From Mermis nigrescens (Eukaryota; Nematoda; Enoplea; Mermithida; Mermithidae), in contig JAVLUZ010000144.1 in the NCBI GenBank assembly GCA_036768485.1, positions 62,001-126,000 of the forward strand: a stretch of DNA of 64,000 bases, read 5' to 3'. The translations under genes were made by a program, and so were the position numbers. Under the pieces are notes generated by a model. The model saw only the letters and a list, made by a program, of their open reading frames with translations, was not told the origin of the DNA and searched no databases. This document shows, piece after piece, positions 22,766-46,058 of this stretch (position 1 is the stretch's first letter; the number at the start of each line of letters is the position of its first letter).

Positions 22766-24025
22766 TTTACAAAGTTTGACGTACTGAACTTTTGGAACTC
22801 TGCGACGGCGTCGACTTCGACCAGCAGCTTTTCGTCAATTTTTTTTCGTTTTTCGTCCTGATGTGGATTCCAGGACCTCGTGTATTGTTTATTTCTTGTG
22901 TATTTTTTCTCTTGTCATTTTTCTCTTGCTGTAAATTTTTTCTTTGACGGTGCTCGTATTTTTTCCCCGTTATCTCGCATAATTTGCCATTTTTTCTCGT
23001 CTTTATTGTTACCTCTTGTTTTAATTCGTCAGTGACTTTAATCTTTTGCTCAGCATAATTTTGCCTTATCATTCCGTGTCTTAAATTTTCTTGTGCTCAA
23101 TTAGCGGTGTTACTATTATGGTACCTTAACTCTTTAACGGACAAGGGGTTAATTTATACCCAATCTACAAATTTTTTCAATTCAAAATTTTTCTCATTAC
23201 CCGGGGACTGAAGGAGGCTAATGGGACAGCATAATCGAATATTATGCTAGGTTGTCCAAGACCGGAGTTCATCATTACTCAGGCAACAATATAGTTATCC
23301 CTAGCGCCATTGTGAGTGTTGCTCGAGAGTTTTCCTGAGTGCGAACGAGGTCATGCGTTGACCATTACCGGTTATCGATATTCGTTATTTTTTCGTTCTT
23401 TTTATTTTCATTTTTCACGTTCGCTCAGGATGAGGCGTTGCGGACGCCAGAGTAGAGGCGTTGCGAACGCCAGAGAACCGAGTTGTAGAGCGTCGCCGGC
23501 GCTAGTGCCGTTGTTGGTACCCCCGAAAAAATTCTCCACTTCGTGTCAAATTTTTTTCTATACGTGGGGAGTGTAACTGCGAGAGTTACACGTGTAGGCG
23601 AACCTGCCTTAGCAGTTCGCGATAGCCATAACATAGCCAATACTAGTAGCTATCTATGATAGTGCACTGTGGGCTATGCCTTCGGTCTTCCCATTATTTT
23701 CCCAAATTTTCAATAATAAAAAACATTTAGATACTTGTCCGGTAGCATAGAGCTAAGTGTATGATAATAGTAATTGTTTAATGCATACCGCTTATGTGAA
23801 TCGAGAACTTTCGATCTGAGATAAAAGTGATTCAGTATTATGTTAAATTGATCTTTCTTTAATTTACTGTAATGGTCCTTGAGGCCAGTGTACGTAACGT
23901 TGTAGTAGAGTCTGGCTTTTTGGTTTTTCGTTGGCCGGTTATTTCGACTGTACATTATCGTTTTTCTTTTGCGTATTTTGTTGTCCGGCTATAGGTCGTG
24001 AATTCTGCGTCGAATTAAAATATAG
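22766..24025. other. Unassigned; possible minus-strand ORF at 23,710-23,955
   Basis: The minus strand holds an 81-codon open frame rich in Y, N and K with no recognised motif. The plus strand near 23,100-23,700 has a promoter/poly(A)-like composition (AATAAAAAAC at 23,715), with terminal-repeat-like character but no second copy in the window. No firm gene. Confidence 0.25.
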
Positions 24026-24631
24026 AAAACCTACCCAGTGGTTTTGGTTATACCGAGGGTTAGGTCGGCCACCATCCCTACGTCGAGGATTTCCACCCAT
24101 CTAGTGGACTGATAGGTAAATTTCGTATGATAGTCTATTTTATTCGAAAATCATAATTTATCTCTCAAGCCAAAAAATTGATCAAAATTATTATCTAGTC
24201 TTTAAGGATGATTGATCAGCATAGAGCTCGTTGTTGTTGTTTTCATAGTTCAGCGTGCTACACATATTAGGAACCAAAACATTTCGAATCAGGCACTGAT
24301 TGAAAATAAGTTAAATAAACAACTTGAGCTTGAGATAGGTCAACTGACCTCCGCGGCAAATACCGAGACTAGGTAGGTAGCCTTAGGTCTTAGGGCGTAG
24401 CTGCTGAGATCACCCGACGAAAAGCGGCCAGCAATATTAGGGCTGAGGGGATCGAAGCCGTAAGGTCTGTAAGGGTCCAAAGATCGAAAGCCTTAGAGCC
24501 GCGCGATCGGGGCCAGCGCTAAGCGTAGACTTAAGTACCTATGTACCTAGGTTTATCTCGCAGGTGAATGTTAGTGCGGTTCGTATCTGTGATGATCCTG
24601 TAGACCCAGATCGAACCGGCTACATTTACAG
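24026..24631 (+). pseudogene. Four candidate exons of an unidentified gene
   Basis: Canonical AG/GT-bounded segments lie at 24,026-24,115, 24,249-24,372, 24,441-24,459 and 24,564-24,631. Their phases fit without conflict. The first reads NLPSGFGYTEG, then an in-frame TAG (24,061), then VGHHPYVEDFHPSSGL. The second gives ISNQALIENKLNKQLELEIG, probably helical. The third is only 19 nt. The fourth gives VNVSAVRICDDPVDPDRTGY. The phase agreement across three introns is the main evidence. The TAG argues for decay or for a wrong first exon. No function is recognised. It may belong with the coding region at 21.3 kb. Confidence 0.35.
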
Positions 24632-25750
24632 GTTCATGTTTTTTCTAATTTTTTTCAGAAAATCTGTTATGATTTTATATCATTTTAGGCAATCCAATTA
24701 TGAACTGATTTGTATAATTGAAGTCGTACTCCAGAACATACAGCATACCATAGGCGTAACAAGGAGGGGGCATTGGGGGCACATGCCCCTCGAAATTTTT
24801 TCAGAAATATTGTTGATTTGATTGTTGCAATAATGTGTGTCCAGAAAACTGAGTTCAAAAAGGCAAAAACGTCAAAATTTTCCGGCGCTTCGCGCCGAGT
24901 CATTATTATTTATTGTTATATAGATCTAATGAATTAAAAAGCTTGAATCAGCTAAAATAATCCAGCACTTCACATCACTTTAGTAATTTAATGCACTACT
25001 TATTCGTTGATTGAAACTGCGCATGCTTGTTGAGCCTAACAGTATAAGTACGAAAATAGTTGTGTACCAATTTGTCTATTCTTTGCTTTGTTTGTCTTTC
25101 TTTACAATGACACATAATCCTATTTTAAATGAAAGGAATGACCAAATTTTCTTATGTTTTTGCCATTTCCTGTTTTCTGAATTGCATCTTGTAAATAAGA
25201 GACCACAAATGGGCCTGAAAACGGTAAGAACAAAATTTTCATTGATACATTCTTCTATATCCTATTGGCAGCGACCCGTTGCTGCGCTATGTAATTAGCA
25301 GAGGTCAAATAACGCATTTCAGCTCAGAAGTTTTGTGCAAAGTAGAAGTTCATCAATTTCAAGCATTTCTGGGCTTGCTTGATTCAGAACCGAGATTTGG
25401 CCGATTTTGCGAAAATTTTAACGTTACTATTTAACATTAAAATACTTTTTTTACAAAATTTTCCGGGACTCTGCCCCGAACCCCGCTGGGAACGCTTGAG
25501 CGCGCCATCCCAGACCCCCGCAACCGTAAAATCTCGTTGTACACGTGCAACGAGATTTTAGGGAAAACAAGCCAGGTAAAAGAATTAGGAATTTCTAAAA
25601 ATTTTCGCCGTTTCGCGCCGGTGTCACACCTTAAAGTGTCCGGCCGGACACTTTAAGGTACTTTAAGGTACATTAAAGTGTCCGGGTTTATCTTAAAGTG
25701 TCCGGGCCACAATAACGTGCTTAAAAGCGACATTGGGATAGAGTGGGCAT

Positions 25751-26010
25751 CACACCTGGGCGTGGGGGTTTGGGGGTATGCAACCCCCAGAAACCAAAAT
25801 ATCCCCCAGAAATCAAAATACCCCCCCCATAATTCAATTTTTGGAAACTTTTTCGTTTTTTTCGCAATTTTTTGATGCCAATGGATAGTGTTTGATAAGA
25901 AACGTCGAAAAATGGTGTTTTTATCGCCATACCACTATTTTTAAGGCCATTTTTCGACCTTCAAAAAATCTCTCACCCCCTCCCCAGAATTTTCTTGCTG
26001 CCCACGTATG
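25751..26010 (+). mobile_element. Family B MITE, copy B2
   Basis: Starts CACACCTGGGCGTGG, ends CTGCCCACGTATG, with perfect duplications GTGGGCAT (25,743-25,750 and 26,011-26,018). This copy defines the family ends. Confidence 0.92.
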
Positions 26011-26120
26011 GTGGGCATCATACGTAGTTTTTGCACAAAATCGGGAGAGGGGAATAAACATGTTATGTTTATTTAAATTTATATTTTTACATTTACGACT
26101 TCGGTTATGGGAATCTCCAC

Positions 26121-26376
26121 CATACGTGGGCAGCAAGAAAATTCTGGGGGGAGGGGTGCAAGATTTTCTTGAAGGTCGAAAAATGGCCTTAAAAATGGTG
26201 GTATGGCGATAAAAACACCATTTTTCGACGTTTCTCATCAAGCACTATCCGTTGGCATCAAAACAATTCGAAAAAAACGAAACAATTTTCAAAAATTGAA
26301 TTCTGGGGGGGGTATTTTGATTTCTGGGGGGGGTATTTTAGTTTCTGGGGGTGCATACCCCCCACGCCCAGGTGTG
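26121..26376 (-). mobile_element. Family B MITE, copy B3, inverted relative to B2
   Basis: Starts CATACGTGGGCAGC, ends GCCCAGGTGTG, with perfect duplications ATCTCCAC (26,113-26,120 and 26,377-26,384). With B2 it forms a 626-bp inverted pair. The pair opens matching 106-codon frames on both strands, which are not genes. Confidence 0.92.
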
Positions 26377-27147
26377 ATCTCCACCCCCTTGTTACATGTA
26401 TGAATGGTAGCATGGTAGGCAATATATAAAACGAAGTCTTAGCATGTCTTTTTAGAATCATGAGTGAATGAAACCGTGTGCAGTTTAAATTCACAACATT
26501 CATGACTGAAATTCGTAAATATCGTCCATTGTTCCTCACGAAAGTCATTTTTATAATCGATTTTATTTTCAAGTTCGCTAAACGACGCCACTGACGATGC
26601 AACGAATTCTTCGTAATGCATCGGCTTGCTTGTATTTATGTACCTCAATACATTGTACAAAGTACGTATATATGTACATGCCTACTTACCTAATTGAACA
26701 GCGAGTGATATGCGTGGGCGTATATGCGTACGTATACTCAGCGTAACCCGGACACTTTAAGGCAGAGCCGGACACCTTAAGGTGCCTTAAAATGTCCGGC
26801 TGGACACTTTAAGCTACCTTAAAGCCTGAATGACTCAAAATATCTCCAGACAAAGTTAGTAATTCACATTTTTATTGTTAGAAGCTTGAACTGTCAAAAT
26901 TGTTTTGTACAAATTTGATAATTTTCTGCTCTGTCAGACTATTAGTATTCACCGAGCTACAAAATGTTAAGGGCGATAAAAAAATGACTAATTTTCTCGG
27001 CACTTAATTTCCGAAATGTTTGTCAATGGAAAGGCCGTAAATTCTACATGAAAACGGTAGAAATTCCAAAAATTTTCGGCACTTAGAGCCGCTTTACACC
27101 TTTTGTATTTTTGATCGTCAGAAACCCATGAATTAGCTAGGCTACAT

Positions 27148-27583
27148 TAGTGTTTTTTTATATCCGGCAAAGATTTTTCCCGATGTACAAAGACTTTTCG
27201 GGACCTTCTTTGTATAGGTACAAAGATTTTTGGAAAGACAAAAATAAAATTGCAAAAAAGTCTAAAATTCGAAAAAATTTTCGGCGCTTCGCGCCGAAAT
27301 GAGTAATTGTGTGTTCTATATATCTTTATACTGGCAGAAATTGCATTTCAAAAGGAAAAATATCAAATTTTTCGGCGCTTCGCGCCGTTTTAAGACGATT
27401 ATTAGGGATATTTGCCCTTAGAGACCCAGAATAAACTACCAAAAGTCGAACAACTGTTTTTACCACACTAAACTCGCTACCGTACCATATTATAGTAGTC
27501 AAAAATTTGTCTTCAAAATGTACAAAGACTTTTGGGGACCATCTTTGTACATGTACAAACGGACCTTGTACAAAAAAACACTG
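27148..27583 (-). mobile_element. Family D MITE, copy D4, nested in F2
   Basis: Flanked by GGCTACAT (27,140-27,147) and GGCTACAC (27,584-27,591). The empty site is preserved in F1 as GGCTACATTACTAAAGG. Carries two perfect GC hairpins (27,283-27,295; 27,374-27,386). Confidence 0.92.
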
Positions 27584-27720
27584 GGCTACACTACTAAAGG
27601 TCGAAAAACTCAGTTTTACTATATTTAACGTTACTGGCATTCAATGCAAAAGTGGTCTTAAAAATTTTTTTGTTCATGCCCCCCCCGAACCAAAATCCTG
27701 GCTACGCCTCTGCAGCATAC

Positions 27721-28890
27721 CGATCCCAAAGACTATAAAATTAGTTTGGTTTGATTTAACATTATATTGGAACATTTTCGAAGTTTAGCACCGATTTTAG
27801 CACAGGCGACTCTAATTTTTAAAACGTTAATGAAATCCGTCAATAAAAGACCGAGCAAAACGCAGGCTCTTTCATAATATCATTCATCTTTTACTTATAC
27901 GCTTCTCCGATCAATGGAAAAATAACTTTTACAAGCAAAAAAACGCGAAATATTTGCCGAATCGAATACACCATCAAAAAACAAGAAAAATATGCCTAAA
28001 TGAAATTATATACCTAAGAAACAGACTGAGTATAAAAAAATATGTCCGAGACCCGAAAACAACGAATGATTGAATAGTTGGATAGGTAAAACTACAAGCG
28101 ATCTGCTCTGTGATCTGCTTTTCAATATGGAAATAGTAGCCTTATTTTTGGCGTCCACACAGAATTGAGTTTCAATGAATGATGAAATTCGGCTAAATCA
28201 TTTATGCGCCTTGGCAGCCCAGTTTGAAATAAAAAGTGTCGCCATAACGTAGTTGCCTGAATTAGTAGACTGCTCGACTTTACTCAGCTACAATATCCAG
28301 ACAAACAACTTACCATTTTCAATGAAGAAATCACATGAAATTAACATTTCAGTTTTTAAAGCTCAAGTCATATTTTACAAATTTTCGACAACAATTTAAT
28401 TAAGTTAGCGATAGCAACAATTAATGATACCTAAAATCATCAGACTTTGCTTAAGGGCACCTATAATAATCGAAACTTTTGCAAAATATGTATCTCGCTC
28501 GCACCATGCAGCTATTTCAATTATTCATTGAAGCATAGGTACTTACTTATTTTCGACAAAAACCTTTTTAAAGATAAAATTGGCCATTATCATAATGTGA
28601 TTGGTGGTAAATATTAATATTCTATTCTTTTTTTTAATAAATTCCCTGAATTTAATAAGATAAATAAAAAACTTAAAAATAAAATCAAATTCTATACAAT
28701 TGAAACTAAATGTTTTACATTTCGCTATGAGTACATAATAATCAAGATTTTCGAGCAATATACCATGTTTACGTACACAGTTCGATTTGAGGCATACTTG
28801 CTTATGTTGCGCTAAAATAACATCAAAATTTTAGGTTTATTTTAGATAAAAAACGATTATAGCTTTTTCAGGGCAACAGAGACTGCTTAC
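27721..28890. other. Probable 3' part of the M16-like gene; terminal exon not found
   Basis: The M16-like gene (minus strand) must end here or further left, because its last identified exon closes with a donor at 28,890. A GTAAGTACC donor-like site near 28,545 (minus) suggests another exon, but no frame agrees convincingly. Confidence 0.3.
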
Positions 28891-41224
<12,334 letters not shown>

Positions 41225-41539
41225 CTAGAGATAAAAATAAGTGAAATCATATATTTCATAAAAAATATACGTTCCTAATACTCTTCTCAGCTATTTCGCC
41301 GCATAACTCATGAGGTTTTGTTAGAACCGATTCGAAAGATTAAATCTGACATTAAACTTTGTGAAATAATACTTATTTCGATATTTATTAAAAAAGACAA
41401 GAAAACTACAACGAATTTTGATTTTAGTCAAAGATTTCCTAGAACGGACAGATAGAAGGACAGACAGCAATAACATCTAAGTAACGGGAATTTTGTTAGC
41501 TTAAGTACCCCTTTCTTCTATATACAAGGAAGTAAGAAC

Positions 41540-42040
41540 AATTCAATAATGTTTATGCTAATGTCGATGCAAACAAATTATGTTAAGCAATCGCAGACTT
41601 ATGCTTAGGTAGCGCTCAAGATTGAGTATTGTATGCGTTCTGTTTTACACAGTTTTTACTCCACATGGTATGTGAACACGACAATGCATAGGAATACTCG
41701 TTCATACAAACCTACTCGTGATAAGATCTTAGGTTAACAGTTTTGTAAGGAACGGGTTTTATAAAAAAGTCGTTTCGTGATAATTCGAAAAGGTTTATGC
41801 TAATGTCAAAGCAATCAATTTATGTAAAGTGATCGCACACCTATGCTAATTAGGCAACGGTTATGCTTGAGCATTTTGCATTGTCTCGCACAATTTTATG
41901 AATCGTGATAAGTGAACTAACTACACACAATAATGCATAAGAGCATAAGACGACGAACCTACTTGTATTACGATGTTCATCGTAGGTTTAACAGTTTTCT
42001 ACAAGAAATGTGATTGATAAAATCTATTAGAAAACGCGTT
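41540..42040 (+). repeat. Diverged tandem duplication, about 255-bp period
   Basis: Units near 41,540-41,790 and 41,795-42,040 both open with GTTTATGCTAATGTC and close with TAGGTTTAACAGTTTT-like sequence. They share internal phrases in the same order. Confidence 0.6.
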
Positions 42041-42240
42041 CATTAACAACATTTCTAGGTTTGGAAAACGCAGCTTTCCAAGAGCAGATCAACGAAGCCG
42101 GTCATCGAGTTTGGGTGAGCCACGAAGAAATTTTCCTGGAATTCATACGAAATCTTTTTAACCCTAATTCAACATAATTGAGACCACGCTTTTTACGCTA
42201 TAGATTTGATGTAACGTGCGATCGTGAACTCTAAAAGTAA

Positions 42241-42970
42241 GAAAATTATTAAGGATGCAAAAGGAGGGAACTAGGAAAAAGCTACCTAAGTACTTATATG
42301 CCTAAAGTCGTAAAGTCTGTTGAAAATCAGACATTCTCTACGCAACGCAAAAAGTCACAACATATTCTGCGGCCTGCAGATTGAAATAAACTATTGAACC
42401 AAAAAAACGATTGAAAAAGTATCAAGTTAACTAAGCAGTGCTACGGGAAAGTAGATGATGTAAACTAGGAGCGGCTCTATAACACAATTGAATGAAATAG
42501 TAGACATCGATGCATTCAAGACAATCAAAGACATTGCTGGTTTAAAGCAGTAGGAAACGCATAAGCTTACGTGAAGCAGACTACATGTAGGTACACTTGC
42601 ATGCCCGCAATAATTAAGTGCACTAATCAAATGATGCCAGATTTGCATGCTATAATGCTTATGATAACAAAATAAAACACCTTTAATTACAATTGCTCTT
42701 ATTTTTCTATCAATTACGATACGAGGCAAGTTAGCGTTGCAACCGGGAAGCAAGTTACAAAAATATACAATTTAGATTATGTTTATACACTCTTATGTGA
42801 GGCATTGAAAATTGAAGAAGTTTACATTTTTTCAGAGGCTGTAGAGTATACCTCGATTTCTTGCGTTGCTTAGAGAAAGTCTGATTTTCAACAGATTTCG
42901 CGACTTTAGGCATATATGTACATAGGTAGCTTTTTCCTAGTCCCCTCCTTTTACATCCTTAATAATCGAC
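42241..42970. mobile_element. 730-bp element with terminal inverted repeats of about 110 bp
   Basis: The arms (42,245-42,360 and 42,855-42,966) are inverted copies: TTATTAAGGATG, GGAACTAGGAAAAAGCTACC and GTTGAAAATCAGAC recur in the other orientation. The minus strand of the middle has a 108-codon open frame (42,427-42,753) with no recognised domain, so it may be chance. Unrelated to the hAT-like families here. Confidence 0.8.
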
Positions 42971-43259
42971 AATCCCCGTCTTTTTTGTTTCATCGAAGCA
43001 ATTTTCTCTCCTAGTACCCACCTTTTAATTAGCATGACTTGAGTAAATCACTCAGTAAACACAAACGGTAACATGTCACAATAATGAAGCAGTCCAAGTA
43101 CGCGGAAAACAATATTGTTCTGAACATTAGAATTATCTTTATTAAACAAGACAACTTTACCTTATTTAAGCAGATCAAAGGTTTTCAACATAAACTTTAC
43201 GCAAAGAACACTTACGCTCATATTCGTAATCCAGACGTTACATGGAACATTTAAAAACT

Positions 43260-44560
43260 TAAGCTTCTGAAAGCTCTAGCACTAAAAATAATTTGCAGTG
43301 TAAACTTTACACAACCTTAGAGTGTAAAGAAGATTTGAGTCAGATTCGTAATTCTGATATTACTCTGATATTACGATCAACATTTATGAAAAAATTAAGT
43401 CTCCACAATGGCATGAAGACAAATAAATATTACATGTAAACTACTTTACACCACTGTAGAGTGTAAAGAAACGCGCCCAACTGGCGTATCACGTTTGATC
43501 CCTGGTACATTTTCAGACTTGAGATCATGTCCAAACTCATAACCGGAGAAGTTGGCAGAATAAAAACCAAACAGAAAGACGTTTAACGCACCCAATTTTG
43601 GACTTTGCACCTCCCGAAAAAGTTAAATATTGGTGTAAATAAACGGAATTTGCTGTGCTGTTTACCCCTTAGAAAGTACATTGTTTTTACTTTATTCGAT
43701 TTATCCCGACTTCTCAACGGAGAAAGTGGCGAACAAAAAAACGGACAAAAACGTATTTTCCACCATCCAACAGATTATAAACTTAAAAATCTGATCTAAC
43801 TACTCCCTATAAAGTGTAAAAAAATTCGATTTGGGCCAGTTTGTAGCCTTTAAATCGTAATACACTTGAGGTATTTTATAATAAAAATAGGTAAAAAAGA
43901 AAAAGTTTTTTTCGCCCATTTTACATCCATAATTTCGAAGTTTACACTCCAACAAATAACTTAATATTGCCTTTTTTGAGCGCGGTTTGCTGCGACGTGT
44001 AGCGCTTATAAGGTACTTTATTTTAACTTTATCCAATTTATCCCGACTTATAAGCGGAAAATAAGGCAGAGAAATCTTAGACAAAATCTGTTTTTTACAC
44101 CAACTACTAGAGTGTAAAGTTTGAACCCCAAGATATAACTCTGTATCAAAAGTACAAAAACTTACTATTAAGCAGAAAGTATCCCGCCGTAGTGCATTTC
44201 TATCAGAAAAAAATTTTTTGGGACTCATGACCGGAGTTTTTGGCAGACAACAAGAGGGCAACAACGCAACGAAAATCTGTCGTTACAAGTGCAGATTTTT
44301 ACACTCTTTACACTTCCCCTCAGGAGCTAATGCCAAATTGAAAAAAAAACAAAAAATGCGCCATCTGGATAATTTTTTCTCCTACAATTTAAACCCAGTA
44401 AATTGTTTGAGGCTTCAATATTGAGTTCTTAACAAGCAGTCGAAAAAAACCAACAAAATTCGTTACATCTTATAACGTTACGCCAAAACTTTACACGCTC
44501 AAAACAAACTCGGTATTGAGTGTAAACAAAAAAGTTCAATCGAGTTCCTTAATTATCTGT
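43260..44560. repeat. Degenerate array with GTGTAAAG/TTTACAC motifs
   Basis: The motif AGAGTGTAAAG or its inverse occurs roughly ten times. Phrases like CATAACCGGAGAAGTTGGCAG recur at about 43,530, 43,706, 44,042 and 44,224. That suggests a decayed satellite of about 170-180 bp. The 154-codon minus-strand frame (43,800-44,264) lies inside it and is unlikely to be a gene. Confidence 0.5.
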
Positions 44561-44820
44561 ACTTTAAAAAAACCCGTGCCTCCCACATGTGTCCCGTCAT
44601 AGCTGTAGGGGGCTCATATTGGGTGGGGAGTCCTAAATATGTTATAGGTACGCGCTAACGCGCTACCTATGATGTACACTTAGGAAAATCGAGCAAATTC
44701 ATGCTCAGGTTTAATGAAACAGACTATATGTAATGTATGGCTGCGCCTGCAATTCATCCTGAATTTGCAAAGTTTGTCAACTATGCTTTGAGTGCATGAC
44801 CTTAACTACAAGGTTGGATT

Positions 44821-45385
44821 CAAGGGTGGTGAGAATAGGGCGGTCAACCCGCCCCAATCGGCCAAAAATTGCGACATAAAGAAATGATTCATAATTTGCA
44901 ATGATTTTTGGCCGTCATATGATCATAATTTTTCACTTTTTTCTGTTGCCTCGCGCCCGATAATATTCATTAATAACACTTATTTACTTTATTGGCGGTC
45001 CAGAAGCCATGTTTTTGCTCAGGGGGCTTTTTCAGCAAAGTTTTCTTCTATTTTCTAGAAGCAAAATTTTTCAAAATTTTTGATGTTCTGCGTCAAATGC
45101 TATGAATGCAGGAGATCGAACAGTAATTCAGGCTTCATAAAAGTTCTTACGCTTTATTTTCGCTTAAATCGAAGAAATTTAATGATTTTTTGAGCAAATT
45201 TTTCAGAAATTTCAAAATGTTTCAAAAAATTTTGCGCTAAAACCGATTTTAAGCAAAAGCAGACAATGCAAAACGCCAAAATAACGCTATTTCGCACTTT
45301 AAGGCAAATTTTTAAACCTATTTTGGACTGTCTTTGGAAAATTTGGGGTACCACCCTCCTCAGAAAAATCCTAGATCCGCCACTG
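44821..45385. repeat. Element with GATCCGCCACTG end
   Basis: The right end TAGATCCGCCACTG matches the miniature element at 53.2 kb. The left end CAAGGGTGGTGAG is diverged, and no target duplication is visible. Confidence 0.5.
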
Positions 45386-46058
45386 CTCAAATCTCGCTGT
45401 TTATTGCCATGCGCGTTCCAGCCTTTTTAGTCCTCCGAAAAAAACAGGAATGTAGGTAGGTACAAAACTTTTTTCGTTGAATTCCGCCGTGTGTGTTTAG
45501 ATAAAATAGCAGGTGAGTAATTTCAGATAAGATAAAATAATTTTTTATCCGAATTGAAAATTGACTTCATACTGCTCTTCTACTCACCGATATGGCGCGT
45601 CGTAGCCATTATGAAATATTTCAAACACTTCGAATTATTTGAAAGTTGTTCAGCCACAAGTGATTTTGCTGTTTAAAGTTTCGCGAACTCTAAAACTCTA
45701 TCATACTAAATCAGAAGTTTGAAAATTTAAGATTAAATTAAAATTTTGTTTAAAATATCGTTTTGAAACGTTGAAAATCGATCGCAGGTCGTACAAAATT
45801 TTTCAAAATATTTTTTTTTGAGTTCCGCATCTGCAAGTTCGAATGGACGTTAAATTGTTAAAAAAGTAGAAACTTCCAGACTTGAGCTCGCTGACAATTT
45901 TACATAGGTGCATCTACTTTTTTGGGATATCGGAGTTGTTACTGCTCACGTGGTTGTTGACCTTTGACCTTGTGGAATGCTCCTGATTACCGAACAAGTT
46001 TCAAGTTTTCCTAATAAGAACACGATATGCTATTTTACGCCATTTGTGTGAGTTCTGA
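45386..46058. other. No gene seen
   Basis: AT-rich spacer without a supportable exon, up to the PIF/Harbinger-like element. Confidence 0.4.

Larger units (their letters stand above)
25625..26820. mobile_element. Insertion with CTTAAAGTGTCCGG terminal repeats
   Basis: Both ends of this block carry several direct and inverted copies of CTTAAAGTGTCCGG (25,629-25,720 and 26,746-26,818). It interrupts F2 relative to F1, with AAAGCCTGAATGACTCAAAA resuming family F at the right. Two family B elements sit inside it. Between them and the right end is unremarkable AT-rich DNA. Confidence 0.6.
24749..27712. mobile_element. Family F hAT-like element, copy F2, carrying nested insertions
   Basis: Ends CATAGGCGTAAC and GGCTACGCCTCTG are flanked by perfect duplications CAGCATAC (24,741-24,748 and 27,713-27,720). 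It is colinear with F1 except for two insertions. One runs about 25,625-26,820 (the CTTAAAGTGTCCGG element with two family B copies inside). The other is family D copy D4 at 27,148-27,583. Intact GC hairpin at 24,884-24,896. Confidence 0.88.

Noticed and set aside
25892..26241. Matching 106-codon frames on opposite strands.
   Set aside because: They result from the inverted pair of family B elements and have no protein-like conservation beyond the repeat.
42427..42753. A 108-codon minus-strand frame as a gene.
   Set aside because: Located between long inverted repeats, with no motif, start context or paralogue. Kept only as a property of the element.
43800..44264. A 154-codon minus-strand frame.
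   Set aside because: It lies wholly in the degenerate GTGTAAAG array, and its composition follows the repeat. No domain or splice evidence.
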